From Cognatishimia activa (GTDB taxonomy: Bacteria; Pseudomonadota; Alphaproteobacteria; Rhodobacterales; Rhodobacteraceae): a DNA stretch of 64,000 nt. The notes under the pieces were generated by a model, which was not told the DNA's origin, did not search any database, and saw nothing but the letters and a program-made list of their open reading frames with translations. The DNA lies in contig NZ_CP096147.1 in the NCBI RefSeq assembly GCF_026016445.1, forward strand, positions 532,501-596,500, written 5' to 3'. A program made the translations under genes and the position numbers. Positions 20,309 through 29,652 of the stretch are shown here, one piece after another (position 1 is the stretch's first letter; every line of letters starts with the position of its first letter).

Positions 20309-20704
20309 TTATTCTGGCAGGTTCAGCGGCGGAACGCGCGCGATACAGTTTTTGCGGAAATGAACGGGGCGCTCGCGCCAGGGTACGATCCCATCTGCGG
20401 TGGCGGCGTATTTGGTGATACCTTCGTGCACGAGGGACGCGTCATCAGCGCCGGTGAAGTTGCCATAGACATAGGTCCAGCGCTCTGCGCCGCCACGTAC
20501 GGCGATGGAACAGCCGCTGTCACAGTTGCTGAGGCATTCCACTTCGCGCACAGTGACATGATCTGGCCAGTCCATTTCATAAAGAGCTGCGCCAAGCTGC
20601 GCACCGGGGCGCGGGCCTTCGACATCTGTTGGCTGACCAGCGCGACAGGTGGCGCATACAAGCAACTCCACAGGCGCCAGTTCTGGCGTTACATCATTGG
20701 GCAA
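20309..20704 (-). CDS. DUF1636 protein, thioredoxin-like [2Fe-2S] ferredoxin type
   Basis: About 131 residues from a TTG start. Four cysteines are arranged as VCATCR near the N-terminus and CLSNCDSGC further on, similar to thioredoxin-fold [2Fe-2S] ferredoxins. The DUF1636 family is commonly found beside cobW and cobN. The frame is open to a GTG at 20770, but that lies next to the riboswitch with no ribosome binding site. The TTG at 20704 has GGAG seven bases upstream and is preferred. It is the first gene after the B12 riboswitch, nine bases before cobW. A role as electron carrier or cobalt-related protein is inference. Confidence 0.8.
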   Translation of the reverse strand: MPNDVTPELAPVELLVCATCRAGQPTDVEGPRPGAQLGAALYEMDWPDHVTVREVECLSNCDSGCSIAVRGGAERWTYVYGNFTGADDASLVHEGITKYAATADGIVPWRERPVHFRKNCIARVPPLNLPE

Positions 20705-20799
20705 ATTGTCTCTCCACTCCTTTGGAGGGACAAGGGCGAGGGACGGGGACGTTGCACGTATTCCCGACACCGGAACACCCCGTCCGGTTTCTTGTCTTT

Positions 20800-20982
20800 T
20801 GTCGCTGGCAGGTCTCCCGGCTTACGGATGTCAGGGCCCATTTTGATCTGGGCTCTGGTGGTGCTCTTAACCTTCCCGGCGCATTGCCAGTGGTGTGCAG
20901 AGACCTCTCCGGTCACGGTCGCGGGGGCGGCTGCGTTTCAAATTGCGTCGCAATCTTTATCGCATTCCCTTTTCACCTGTTC
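20800..20982 (-). promoter_or_regulatory. Cobalamin (B12, AdoCbl-type) riboswitch
   Basis: Read on the minus strand, the region contains the ordered blocks of the cobalamin riboswitch: GCAGCCGCCCCCGCGACCGTGA, CCACTGG, CCGGGAAGG and GCCGGGAGACCTGCC. It lies upstream of DUF1636-cobW-cobN-cobGHIJ, which it should repress when B12 is plentiful. A 6-bp stem at 20769-20774/20783-20788 lies between aptamer and gene; no clear terminator T-run is seen, so the switching mechanism is not resolved. Ends are approximate. Confidence 0.9.
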
Positions 20983-21051
20983 TAAGAACAGGAACCAACA
21001 GAACGGACATGCGCGATGGCGCAGGATGAGTCAAGCATGGAGGCCGACACC

Positions 21052-21681
21052 GTGAGCGATAACACCGACCAGACCGACGCCCAAAACGCCCGCCACGCGG
21101 AGAAGATGAAGAAAATCAAAGCGGCACGGGATCGTATGATGGCCACGAAGACCGAAGAAAAAGGTCTGATCATGGTTCATACTGGTCCGGGAAAAGGGAA
21201 GTCCTCCTCTGGATTCGGTATGATCATGCGCTGCATATCTCATGGCATGCCCTGTGCGGTGGTTCAGTTCATCAAAGGGGCCATGGCCACAGGTGAGCGC
21301 GCCTTTCTAGAAGAGCATTTCCCGGAAGAATGTAAGTTCTTTGTCTCTGGTGAAGGATTCACTTGGGAAACGCAGGATCGCGAGCGTGATATTGCGAAGG
21401 CGGAAGCAGGTTGGGAGCTGGCCAAGCAGCTCATTCGCGATGAGAATAACAGGTTTGTGCTGTTGGATGAGATCAATATCGCTTTGCGCAATGACTATCT
21501 GAACATCGATGATGTGGTGGAGTTTTTGCTAACCGAGAAGCCGGATATGACGCATGTCTGTCTGACTGGGCGCAATGCGAAACCAGAGCTGATCGAAGCA
21601 GCGGATTTGGTGACCGAAATGACTTTGGTGAAACATCCGTTCCGAGATGGGATTAAGGCTCAGAAGGGTGTGGAGTTTTAA
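21052..21681 (+). CDS. cobO: Cob(I)yrinic acid a,c-diamide adenosyltransferase CobO
   Basis: About 209 residues. It transfers the adenosyl group of ATP to the cobalt of cob(I)yrinic acid a,c-diamide (CobA/BtuR type). The P-loop is HTGPGKGKSSSGFG; FVLLDEINIAL and HVCLTGRNA are family signatures. Earlier in-frame ATGs exist (21016, 21037), but the GTG at 21052 has GGAGG eight bases upstream and is preferred. It is transcribed away from the B12 riboswitch operon and is followed at once by the next gene. Confidence 0.92.
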   Translation: MSDNTDQTDAQNARHAEKMKKIKAARDRMMATKTEEKGLIMVHTGPGKGKSSSGFGMIMRCISHGMPCAVVQFIKGAMATGERAFLEEHFPEECKFFVSGEGFTWETQDRERDIAKAEAGWELAKQLIRDENNRFVLLDEINIALRNDYLNIDDVVEFLLTEKPDMTHVCLTGRNAKPELIEAADLVTEMTLVKHPFRDGIKAQKGVEF

Positions 21682-22146
21682 TTGATTATTGGCCACTTGC
21701 CAGCCGGGTACCTTGCCGCATGCGTCACCGAAAAGCTGACGCGGCTAAGAGTTTTGTTTTGGGCCGTAATTATTGGATCGGTTTTCCCTGACATTGATAT
21801 GCTATGGTTCCACTTCGTTGACCAAGGCGCCCATCACCATCACGGGTATTTAACCCATCGACCGGCGATTTGGGCCGGTGTCGCGATCCTTGGGCTATGC
21901 CTTAGAAATTTTGCCGTTTCTGGGTTTGGGATTGGCGCTTTGCTACATATGGCTCTGGACACCATTGCTGGGGCTATCGCATGGGGATGGCCATTTTCAA
22001 ATAAGTCGAGCACTTTTGTGATTGTTCAGCCAACACATGATCATTGGCTTTTGTCCTTTCTTTGGCATTGGACATTCAAAGTAGAGATCGCATTATCTCT
22101 TTTGGCCTTAACTGTCTTTTTAGTGCGTTGGAGAAATCGCGTATGA
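21682..22146 (+). CDS. YdjM/DUF457-like membrane protein in cob operon
   Basis: A 154-residue integral membrane protein with four or so hydrophobic helices. It carries the motifs of the inner-membrane metal-dependent hydrolase-like family: FPDIDMLW near residue 36, a [11 protein letters not shown] block near 51-61, and [11 protein letters not shown] near 89-99. It begins with TTG directly after the cobO stop, with GGAG six bases upstream, and overlaps cobQ by four bases (ATGA). It is therefore likely translated as part of cobO-X-cobQ. The conserved Asp/His residues suggest metal binding. A link to corrinoid or cobalt handling is only inferred from position. Confidence 0.8.
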   Translation: MIIGHLPAGYLAACVTEKLTRLRVLFWAVIIGSVFPDIDMLWFHFVDQGAHHHHGYLTHRPAIWAGVAILGLCLRNFAVSGFGIGALLHMALDTIAGAIAWGWPFSNKSSTFVIVQPTHDHWLLSFLWHWTFKVEIALSLLALTVFLVRWRNRV

Positions 22147-23591
22147 CCAAAGCCATCATGATCCAAGGCACAGGCTCCAATGTCGGGAAGTCCATGCTTG
22201 TGGCGGGCCTGTGTCGTGCTGCTGTGCGGCGGGGGCTATCGGTTGCGCCGTTCAAACCTCAGAATATGTCTAACAACGCTGCAGTGACCTCGGATGGTGG
22301 CGAGATCGGGCGCGCTCAGGCATTGCAGGCTTTGGCGTGTAAGGTGCCATTAACCGTTCACATGAACCCGGTGCTTCTGAAACCTGAATCAGATGTCGGC
22401 TCGCAGGTGGTTGTGCAGGGCAAACGCCTCACTACAGTCAAGGCGAGGGAATATGCGAAGCTGAAACCCCAGCTCATGGAGAGTGTGCTTGAGAGCTTCA
22501 ACCTACTGAAATCACAACATGATCTTGTGATTGTAGAAGGTGCTGGGAGCCCTGCAGAGGTCAATTTACGGGCCGGAGATATCGCCAACATGGGGTTCGC
22601 TCAGGCGAGCGAAACGCCCGTTATTCTTGCTGGTGACATCGATCGCGGCGGTGTGATCGCTCAGATAGTGGGCACGCAGGCGGTGATCGATGCCAAGGAC
22701 GCGGCGTTGATCCAAGGGTTTCTCGTCAACAAATTCAGGGGCGATCCAAGCCTGTTCGACGACGGCTATGCCATGATTGAAGACAAGACCGGCTGGAAGG
22801 GCTTTGGGGTGCTGCCTTATTTTGGTGAAGCTTGGAAGCTTCCGGCTGAGGATGCCCTCGATATCCACGGATCGCGTACCGACGGGGAGTTTCATATTGT
22901 TTGCCTCGGCCTGTCGCGTATCGCGAATTTCGACGATCTGGATCCGCTCGCACAGGAACCCGATGTGCGCTTGACCATGCTGCGCGCTGGGCAGCCAATC
23001 CCAGGTGATACAGATCTGGTGATTATCCCCGGCAGCAAGTCGACGCGGGGCGATTTGGCATTCTTAAAAGAGCAGGGCTGGGACATCGACCTGCATGCTC
23101 ACCTGCGGCGTGGTGGCAAAATACTCGGCATCTGCGGTGGTTATCAAATGCTGGGTCAAAGCATTTCAGATCCAGAAGGCATTGAGGGCCCGGCTGGGGA
23201 GACTGTTGGTCTTGGTTTGCTGGATGTGGAAACTCTCATGACAGCTGACAAGCGCCTGACAGAAACCAATGCAGTTCATGCTGCCTCTGGTCAGTCGTTT
23301 TCCGGATACGAGATTCACATTGGCCGCACAAAGGGCAAAGACTGTACTCGGCCCTTTGCGACCGTTGATGGCCGTAAGGAGGGAGCGACTTCCGCTGATG
23401 CTGCTGTGATGGGTAGCTATTTGCACGGGATGTTCTCCGATGATGGGTTTCGGAGAGCCTTCCTCGCCTCATTGGGCGCGAAAGCGGGCAATGTGAGTTA
23501 CGCTCAAACTGTTGAGACAACTTTGGATGAATTAGCAGACCACATCGAAGCCCATCTGGATGTCGATGGCATCCTTGGGGCTGCTCGCTAA
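22143..23591 (+). CDS. cobQ: Cobyric acid synthase CobQ
   Basis: A 482-residue ATP- and glutamine-dependent amidotransferase that amidates side chains b, d, e and g of adenosylcobyrinic a,c-diamide. The P-loop is [10 protein letters not shown] and the glutaminase nucleophile is in [10 protein letters not shown]; a late HGMF block holds the family histidine. The ATG at 22143 overlaps the stop of the preceding gene. The frame is open from 22044, but those residues lie antisense to no homology. Confidence 0.94.
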   Translation: MTKAIMIQGTGSNVGKSMLVAGLCRAAVRRGLSVAPFKPQNMSNNAAVTSDGGEIGRAQALQALACKVPLTVHMNPVLLKPESDVGSQVVVQGKRLTTVKAREYAKLKPQLMESVLESFNLLKSQHDLVIVEGAGSPAEVNLRAGDIANMGFAQASETPVILAGDIDRGGVIAQIVGTQAVIDAKDAALIQGFLVNKFRGDPSLFDDGYAMIEDKTGWKGFGVLPYFGEAWKLPAEDALDIHGSRTDGEFHIVCLGLSRIANFDDLDPLAQEPDVRLTMLRAGQPIPGDTDLVIIPGSKSTRGDLAFLKEQGWDIDLHAHLRRGGKILGICGGYQMLGQSISDPEGIEGPAGETVGLGLLDVETLMTADKRLTETNAVHAASGQSFSGYEIHIGRTKGKDCTRPFATVDGRKEGATSADAAVMGSYLHGMFSDDGFRRAFLASLGAKAGNVSYAQTVETTLDELADHIEAHLDVDGILGAAR

Positions 23592-23654
23592 GTCTGCGGC
23601 TTGTAATACCTTTCGCCATAAGGAATAGTGCCTCAGACCTTCGGAGCCTGAGCC

Positions 23655-24380
23655 ATGCGCGTCATCGCGTTGTTTTGCCTGATCTTTTTTGCACTGCCTG
23701 CGCGAGCGGAGGTGACGGTTTTTGCCGCTGCCAGCCTGCGCGGAGCCTTGGATGAGGTGAACGCCGAATTTGAGGGTGACGTCATTGTCTCGTATGCCAG
23801 TAGCGCAGCCCTTGCGCGTCAAATAGCACAAGGGGCTCCTGCTGATGTTTATCTGTCGGCAAATCCTGATTGGGTGCAGTATCTGGTTGATGATGACTTT
23901 GTGGACGTCCAGAAAAATGGACCAATTTTGGGCAACCAGCTGGTCTTGATTGGCTCCTCCCAATCTCTGGACACAACTCTGGATACACTTCCTTCAGTCT
24001 TAGAAGGGCGAAACCTGGCGACCGGGCTGACATCTGCCGTTCCCGCAGGGATTTACGCGCGGCAGGCATTGCAAAGCGCAGGGCTGTGGCAAGGTGTAGA
24101 GCCACACTTGGTTGAAACTGACAATGTGCGCGCCGCCCTGACTTTGGTGTCTCTGGCAGAAGTGGACTACGCCCTTGTGTACACAACAGATGCTTTGACT
24201 GCAGTAAACGTACGCGTTCTCGATCATGTATCTACAAGCACTCACAGCCCAATTCGGTATGCCGGAGCAGTTTTGAGTAAACATCAGGAAGCGGTAAATT
24301 ACTTTGATTTTCTGACCACGGAACCTGCGCTCGAAATTTTTAAGGCCCACGGATTTCTCACTCTGGAAGGGGCGTCTTAG
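23655..24380 (+). CDS. modA: Molybdate ABC transporter, substrate-binding protein ModA
   Basis: A 241-residue periplasmic binding protein. The signal peptide is MRVIALFCLIFFALPARA, with the mature protein beginning near EVTVFAAASLRGALDEV, the classic ModA start whose Ser contacts the oxyanion. Later VSYASSAALARQIAQGAPADV and an ATGLTSAVPAGIYARQAL stretch match. It is the first gene of modABC and its stop overlaps the modB start by one base. Tungstate cannot be excluded as a ligand. Confidence 0.93.
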   Translation: MRVIALFCLIFFALPARAEVTVFAAASLRGALDEVNAEFEGDVIVSYASSAALARQIAQGAPADVYLSANPDWVQYLVDDDFVDVQKNGPILGNQLVLIGSSQSLDTTLDTLPSVLEGRNLATGLTSAVPAGIYARQALQSAGLWQGVEPHLVETDNVRAALTLVSLAEVDYALVYTTDALTAVNVRVLDHVSTSTHSPIRYAGAVLSKHQEAVNYFDFLTTEPALEIFKAHGFLTLEGAS

Positions 24381-25081
24381 TGGGGGAGAGTTTTTTAAGC
24401 CCCGAGAGCTGGTCAGCGGTCGTACTTTCGCTGCGGGTTTCACTTGTGGCAACAATGCTGAGCCTGCCCTTGGCCATTTGGGTTGCTCATCTGCTTGCGC
24501 GCAAAGACTTCTGGGGAAAGCAGCTATTGAATGGGATTGTGCATCTGCCTTTGGTGATGCCGCCCGTCGTGACCGGCTATTTGCTGTTACTGACCTTTGG
24601 TCGGCGTTCATCTATTGGACAATTTATGGAAGAGACCTTTGGGCTGGTACTGGCGTTTCGCTGGACCGGCGCGGCTTTGGCTGCTGCTGTGATGGCGTTT
24701 CCTTTGATGGTACGCGCTATTCGTTTGGCTATCGAAGCGGTAGATCCCAAGCTTGAAGAGGCAGCCGCGACTTTGGGGGCGGGGCGTTGGTTCACATTTG
24801 TTAATGTGACGCTGCCGTTGATCTTGCCGGGCGTCATCGCGGGCGGTGTTCTGGGGTTTGCCAAAGCCATGGGAGAATTTGGGGCAACCATCACTTTTGT
24901 CAGCAATATTCCTGGTCAGACGCAAACGATCCCTTCTGCAATCTACTCAGCTTTACAAGTGCCCGGGCAGGAAAGCGATGTTCTGAAACTGGTTGGTCTT
25001 TCGGTGCTACTTGCAATGGGTGCTCTGATTGCTTCTGAATGGATTGCGCGTCGGCAACGGCGGCGGATGATTTCCTCATGA
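24380..25081 (+). CDS. modB: Molybdate ABC transporter permease ModB
   Basis: A 233-residue permease with about five membrane helices. The cytoplasmic coupling loop EEAAATLGAGRWFTFVNVTLP is the EAA motif that docks on ModC. The GTG start at 24380 shares a base with the modA stop, and its end overlaps modC by four bases. Confidence 0.93.
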   Translation: MGESFLSPESWSAVVLSLRVSLVATMLSLPLAIWVAHLLARKDFWGKQLLNGIVHLPLVMPPVVTGYLLLLTFGRRSSIGQFMEETFGLVLAFRWTGAALAAAVMAFPLMVRAIRLAIEAVDPKLEEAAATLGAGRWFTFVNVTLPLILPGVIAGGVLGFAKAMGEFGATITFVSNIPGQTQTIPSAIYSALQVPGQESDVLKLVGLSVLLAMGALIASEWIARRQRRRMISS

Positions 25082-26175
25082 CGCTTTCGGTTTCAATCAG
25101 CAGCAACCTAGATCAATTTGCACTCGAAGTGGACTTTCAGGCCCCACGAGGCGTGACCGCCATTTTCGGTGCATCAGGTTCTGGAAAAACCACGATTATC
25201 AATGCAATCGCCGGTCTCCATCGTCCTGATCGAGGGCAGATTTCTTTTGACGATGACGTGTTCTTTTCCTCCGACAAGGAGGTTGATCTGCCTGTTTCCA
25301 AACGGAGATTGGGGTATGTGTTTCAGGATCATCGGCTCTTTCCTCATATGACCGTTGTGGCAAACCTGAAGTTTGCACGGCGCGCACGTAAACTTGGACG
25401 CCAAGACGGGCAATTTGACAGGATCATCGACTTGCTTGGGCTAAGCAATGTCCTGGAGCGATATCCCGTTGATTTGAGCGGTGGCGAAAAGCAAAGGGTC
25501 GCCATAGGGCGGGCATTGCTTTCTGATCCTAAAGTTTTGCTGCTTGATGAACCCTTGGCATCGTTGGATCAAACGCGTCGGCTGGAAATTCTGCCTTATC
25601 TAGAACGTCTGAGAGATACCACTCAGCTACCAATCCTCTACGTGAGCCATTCCGTGAGCGAAGTGGCGCGCTTGGCCAATCATGTTGTGCTTCTGGATCG
25701 GGGACAGCAAGGAAAAACCGGAACGGTTTCTGAAGTGTTTTCAGACCCACAATCAGCGCAGTATGTTGCGCAATCTGATCTTGGTGCAGTTTTGTTTGCC
25801 CGCTTCGTGAAGGTACATGATGACGGCGTGAGCGAGTTGATGACATCGGGGGGTGGACGCCTTTTTGTAAACCAACAACTCCCTAAGTCTGATCATAAAG
25901 TCAGAGTGCGGATCAAGGCGCAGGATGTGATGCTAAGTCTTTCACAACCTGAAGGAATTTCAGCGCTGAACAGTTTGCAAGGCCACATTAGTGACATTCA
26001 AAGCAGCGCCACAGGCGGGGTGTTGGTGCAAATAGAATGCGGCGAAGACTTCATTTTATCTCGCATCACTGAAAGATCGCGCCGACAGCTGTGTCTTGAA
26101 GTGGGGCAAGAGATATTTGCTATCTTGAAAACGGTCTCCATGGCACAGAATGACATTGGTTATCGCAACAACTGA
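25078..26175 (+). CDS. modC: Molybdate ABC transporter ATP-binding protein ModC
   Basis: A 365-residue ATPase. Walker A GASGSGKTT is near residue 32, the signature LSGGEKQRVAIGRAL follows, and Walker B is VLLLDEPLASLD. The C-terminal part from about residue 290 resembles the MOP domain that binds molybdate. The start at 25078 overlaps the modB stop (ATGA). No modE regulator is present nearby. Confidence 0.93.
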   Translation: MTLSVSISSNLDQFALEVDFQAPRGVTAIFGASGSGKTTIINAIAGLHRPDRGQISFDDDVFFSSDKEVDLPVSKRRLGYVFQDHRLFPHMTVVANLKFARRARKLGRQDGQFDRIIDLLGLSNVLERYPVDLSGGEKQRVAIGRALLSDPKVLLLDEPLASLDQTRRLEILPYLERLRDTTQLPILYVSHSVSEVARLANHVVLLDRGQQGKTGTVSEVFSDPQSAQYVAQSDLGAVLFARFVKVHDDGVSELMTSGGGRLFVNQQLPKSDHKVRVRIKAQDVMLSLSQPEGISALNSLQGHISDIQSSATGGVLVQIECGEDFILSRITERSRRQLCLEVGQEIFAILKTVSMAQNDIGYRNN

Positions 26176-26233
26176 TTTGACAATACGACAACATTAGTAT
26201 GCAATAGTATACAGTTGAGGTGGGGAATTCTCT

Positions 26234-27136
26234 ATGGAGCTTTGGATCGTCTTGTCGGTGATGGCTGCGCTGTTTCAGGCCGTGCGTTTCATGCTGCAAA
26301 AACACCTTAGCCAGATCAAGCTCAGCGCCTCTGGGGCGACATTTGCCCGCTTTGTCTATTCGGCACCGATCGCTGTCGTTGCAGCAGCGCTTTACTTTAA
26401 CTCCAATGGCACTCCGCTTCCCGCCCTTGATTTGGGGTTTTGGGGATACGGCGCACTGGGTGGGTTTGCCCAAATCGCAGCAACGGTTTGTACTGTTCTG
26501 TTGTTTGGCCGCAGAAACTTCGCAGTTGGCCTGACCTTTAAGAAAACCGAAGTCATGATGGCCGCTGTCATCGGGCTCCTGTTTCTTGGCGATCTCATTT
26601 CTCCGTTTGGCTTCCTGGCGCTTTGCGTTGGATTGGCGGGGGTGTTGGTGTTGTCTGGTCCAATGGAAGTCGAAGGCCATTGGTGGCAACGCCTTTTAAC
26701 ACCTTCAGCAATGCTGGGCCTGTCAGCGGGCGCATTGTTCGGCGTGTCGGGGGTTTCCTACCGCGCTGCAAGTTTGACTGTACCAAGTGCGGATCCATTT
26801 GAACGTGCAATCCTCACGCTTGCCGTTGTGACAACCATGCAGATGGTTGGTATGGCGGTCTGGCTTTTCTTGAGGGACCGCGAAGAAATCACACGTGTTC
26901 TCAGCACATGGCGCACCGCGATCTTTGTGGGCATTACAAGTCTTGCAGGCTCATTTTGTTGGTTTGCAGCCTTCACCTTGCAAAACGCGGCCTACGTCAA
27001 AGCCGTTGGGCAAATCGAATTGATTTTTGGCTTTGCTGCTTCATCTTTGTTTTTCAAAGAGAAAATCACGAGGCGTGAGGTGATGGGCATTGCTTTAATT
27101 GCCACGAGCGTTCTGGTTCTCGTGATCTACGCCTAG
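26234..27136 (+). CDS. EamA/DMT-family transporter
   Basis: A 300-residue membrane protein with about ten hydrophobic helices in two EamA repeats, typical of drug/metabolite exporters. The N-terminus MELWIVLSVMAALFQAVRFMLQ is the first helix. The substrate cannot be read from the sequence. GAGGTGGGG lies upstream of the ATG. It ends two bases before the convergent Nudix gene. Confidence 0.85.
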   Translation: MELWIVLSVMAALFQAVRFMLQKHLSQIKLSASGATFARFVYSAPIAVVAAALYFNSNGTPLPALDLGFWGYGALGGFAQIAATVCTVLLFGRRNFAVGLTFKKTEVMMAAVIGLLFLGDLISPFGFLALCVGLAGVLVLSGPMEVEGHWWQRLLTPSAMLGLSAGALFGVSGVSYRAASLTVPSADPFERAILTLAVVTTMQMVGMAVWLFLRDREEITRVLSTWRTAIFVGITSLAGSFCWFAAFTLQNAAYVKAVGQIELIFGFAASSLFFKEKITRREVMGIALIATSVLVLVIYA

Positions 27137-27138
27137 AT

Positions 27139-27861
27139 TTAACCACCCAAATCGGCTTCGGTCGGCGTGCGGCCGTAGAGGCGCGTGAACAATCCGGCTT
27201 CATCTGTGTTCTTGAAGAAGGGAACTGTGTCCGGAAGACCTTTTTCATGCAAGCGCCCTTCGACCTCTGCGAGAACCACTTCAGTGATAAAGGGAAGATC
27301 ATAGCCGCGCGCTTGATCCAGAGGCACCCACTGAAGGTGGGAGAGTTCATCGCTAGCGCGCGAGAAGTCATCGAGATCACCGGAGAGGTCTGCCGCATCC
27401 ACAAGGAAAAACCGCGCATCAAAGCGGCGGGGACGACCCGGAGGGGTGATGGCGCGGAAAACAAACTTTAGACCAGAAGCATGGGGCAGGTGCCCCGTCG
27501 CGGCATACTCACGCCAATCCTCGTTGGGATGAATGGGCCAATCTGCCTGTGTGCCCAGTACCAAACCGGTTTCTTCCCAAAGCTCCCGAATAGCTGCCGC
27601 AAAAAGCGCAGTGCCGATGCTTTCAGGTGTCTCTGGACGCAGGTCTTCCATAAGGCGCACAGAATTTATGTCGCTTGGAGGTGTGGCCAGTGGCACTGCG
27701 TGATCTTCCCGATCAACCGCGCCGCCGGGAAAGACAAACTTGTTTGGCATAAATGCCGCTTTGGAGCCCCGCTGGCCCATCAATACCTTCGGAGCCGTTT
27801 CTCGATCACGCAGAACGATGATGGTCGCTGCGTCGCGAATGGCGGTCTTATCGATGGTCAT
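27139..27861 (-). CDS. Nudix hydrolase
   Basis: A 240-residue protein with a Nudix box ending REXXEEXG, seen as AAAIRELWEETGL. An insertion separates GGAVDRED from that helix, as in long Nudix proteins of roseobacters. It would hydrolyse a nucleoside diphosphate linked to another moiety; the substrate is unknown. It is convergent with the DMT transporter, which ends two bases away. Confidence 0.88.
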   Translation of the reverse strand: MTIDKTAIRDAATIIVLRDRETAPKVLMGQRGSKAAFMPNKFVFPGGAVDREDHAVPLATPPSDINSVRLMEDLRPETPESIGTALFAAAIRELWEETGLVLGTQADWPIHPNEDWREYAATGHLPHASGLKFVFRAITPPGRPRRFDARFFLVDAADLSGDLDDFSRASDELSHLQWVPLDQARGYDLPFITEVVLAEVEGRLHEKGLPDTVPFFKNTDEAGLFTRLYGRTPTEADLGG

Positions 27862-28119
27862 GGCGTGCCCTTCCGATATAGCTTTCCCAGAACCGTAATC
27901 GCCCTCATGAGGAGCGCCAACCGCAAAAGCGTCAAATGAATCCTCTCAGCGACTGTGACGCTGCGAATTTTCTAGATTTCAATTGGGCTTACGGCGCGCG
28001 CTAAAAACTTTTTTGAATCTTTTTCATCTTTTTGCGACGGAAAGCTGTTGGTCCGGCGTTTGACCTTTTGAAAACGGGCAACAAGCCGGTTTCGAGAAAA
28101 CGGAAAAAGGAACCTGACT

Positions 28120-28602
28120 ATGAAACGTGCAGTATTGATCTCCGGTGTAACAGCAATGGCTCTGGCTTTGACCGCAGGCGTGGCAGCCGCGAAGGGCGGC
28201 CACGGTGGCAAACACGGTCCAAAGATGAGTTTTGAGCAGCTTGATGCAAATGGCGACGGGCAAGTGACCAAGGAAGAAATCGCAGCAGCAGCCACAGCGC
28301 GCTTTAACGAAGTTGACACCAATGGCGACGGCAACCTCTCTGCAGAAGAGCTGGCAGCGGCGTCAGAGCGTGCAAAAGAAGAGCGCATCGCTAAGATGAT
28401 CGAAAAGCGCGACGAGAATGGCGATGGTGTTCTGAGCCAGGCAGAAATGCAGCCTGATACAGATCGCACCGACCGCATGTTCGAGCGTCTGGATGCCAAT
28501 GATGATGGTGTGATCAGTGCCGAAGAATTTGAGCAGATGAAAGATCGCCGCCAAGGCAAGCGTGGCGACAAGGAAAAGCGCGGCGATAGCGACGATAGCT
28601 GA
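28120..28602 (+). CDS. Secreted EF-hand calcium-binding protein
   Basis: A 160-residue protein with a signal peptide (to about residue 24, TAGVAAAKG) and four EF-hand loops: DANGDGQVTKEE, DTNGDGNLSAEE, DENGDGVLSQAE and DANDDGVISAEE. All four keep the Asp/Asn/Glu ligand pattern, so calcium binding is likely. The C-terminal tail is highly charged (RQGKRGDKEKRGDSDDS). The ATG follows a Shine-Dalgarno-like AAGGAA. It lies just upstream of the ECF sigma operon and may belong to the same envelope-response group. Confidence 0.88.
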   Translation: MKRAVLISGVTAMALALTAGVAAAKGGHGGKHGPKMSFEQLDANGDGQVTKEEIAAAATARFNEVDTNGDGNLSAEELAAASERAKEERIAKMIEKRDENGDGVLSQAEMQPDTDRTDRMFERLDANDDGVISAEEFEQMKDRRQGKRGDKEKRGDSDDS

Positions 28603-28615
28603 TCCGAAAGCCAAT

Positions 28616-28644
28616 GGTTGCGCCCTTGCGAGCTGGGCGCAGCC
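28616..28644 (+). other. Hairpin between the EF-hand gene and the sigma gene
   Basis: GGTTGCGCCC (28616-28625) pairs with GGGCGCAGCC (28635-28644) with one wobble around a nine-base loop. No T-run follows. It may end the EF-hand transcript or lie in the leader of the sigma gene. Confidence 0.4.
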
Positions 28645-28693
28645 ATAACGATTGATACCGGGGTGTGAACCCGCTACTCCGACAGGGATGGAA

Positions 28694-29272
28694 ATGCCGC
28701 GAGATAGCTTTCAGGACACCAGCGATGAGGCGCTGTTGGTACTTTACGCCAATGGTGACCCCAATGCCGCGCGTGTTCTGACGATGCGTTTGACTCCCAA
28801 AGTGATGGGCCATGCCTATCGCATGCTTGGGGATCGCGCCGAAGCGGAAGACACGGCTCAGGAAGCGCTGATCCGGCTCTGGAAGCTGGCACCTGAGTGG
28901 CGGCAGGGGGAGGCGAAGGTCACAACCTGGCTTTATCGCGTCGTCGCGAACCTCTGCACCGACAAGCTACGAAAGACACGCGGCGTGGCGCTGGATGCAG
29001 TGCCAGAACCTGAAGACGAAACCGCCAGCGCAGCAGAGCAGATGCAACACAAATCGCGTCTGGATGCTTTGCAAGCGGGGTTGAACACATTGCCAGAACG
29101 GCAAAAACAAGCGGTTATTCTGCGCCATATCGAAGGGTTGAGTAATCCTGAGATCGCAGAGATCATGGAGGTCGGCGTAGAAGCCGTCGAAAGCCTGACC
29201 GCACGAGGAAAACGCGCTTTGGCCAAAGCACTGGCCGGTCGCAAAGAGGAATTGGGGTATTCTGATGGCTGA
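28694..29272 (+). CDS. ECF-type RNA polymerase sigma factor
   Basis: A 192-residue sigma-70 family factor. Region 2 holds YRMLGDRAEAEDTAQEALIRLWK and TWLYRVVANLCTDKLRK; region 4 holds LPERQKQAVILRHIEGLSNPEIAEIMEVGVEAVESLTARGKRAL in pieces. Several starts are possible (TTG 28652, ATG 28688, ATG 28694); the last fits the family length. The next gene overlaps its stop by eight bases, an arrangement typical of sigma/anti-sigma pairs. Confidence 0.88.
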   Translation: MPRDSFQDTSDEALLVLYANGDPNAARVLTMRLTPKVMGHAYRMLGDRAEAEDTAQEALIRLWKLAPEWRQGEAKVTTWLYRVVANLCTDKLRKTRGVALDAVPEPEDETASAAEQMQHKSRLDALQAGLNTLPERQKQAVILRHIEGLSNPEIAEIMEVGVEAVESLTARGKRALAKALAGRKEELGYSDG

Positions 29273-29648
29273 TAAAATGGCTGGAAAACAGAATATGGAT
29301 GATCTTTTGGATGATCTCTTTGCCGAAGCCAAATCGGATGAGGCAGCGATGCCGTCAGACGATTTCATGGCGCGGGTATTGGCAGATGCGGAAACCCTGC
29401 AACTGCCAGCGCCTGAGGTGGCAGCACCGACCCGATCGCGTGGGTTGCTCCAGACACTCTTTGACACGATTGGTGGTTGGCAGGGCACAGGTGGTCTGGT
29501 GGCCGCTACGATGGCCAGCGTTTGGATTGGATTTTCCGGCGCGGAAAACCTGACCGTGGATGGCCTTCAGGCAATCGTGTCGGGCGACACAGATTTCTAC
29601 CTCTCCGATCTTGGCGGAGACTTCAGCTTTGATTTTGGGGAAGGATAA
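29265..29648 (+). CDS. Small membrane protein, candidate anti-sigma factor
   Basis: A 127-residue protein that I do not recognise as a named family. An acidic N-terminal half (DDLLDDLFAEAKSDEAAMPSDDF) is followed by one hydrophobic segment at about residues 75-95. The last 30 residues are acidic and aromatic. It overlaps the ECF sigma gene by eight bases and precedes the Spy-like gene by four. Co-translation and a single membrane span suggest an anti-sigma factor; no zinc-binding HxxxCxxC motif is present. Confidence 0.7.
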   Translation: MADKMAGKQNMDDLLDDLFAEAKSDEAAMPSDDFMARVLADAETLQLPAPEVAAPTRSRGLLQTLFDTIGGWQGTGGLVAATMASVWIGFSGAENLTVDGLQAIVSGDTDFYLSDLGGDFSFDFGEG

Positions 29649-29652
29649 TCTC

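Noticed and set aside
26177..26215. Promoter-like TTGACA upstream of the DMT transporter.
   Set aside because: No -10 element is found at a usual spacing.
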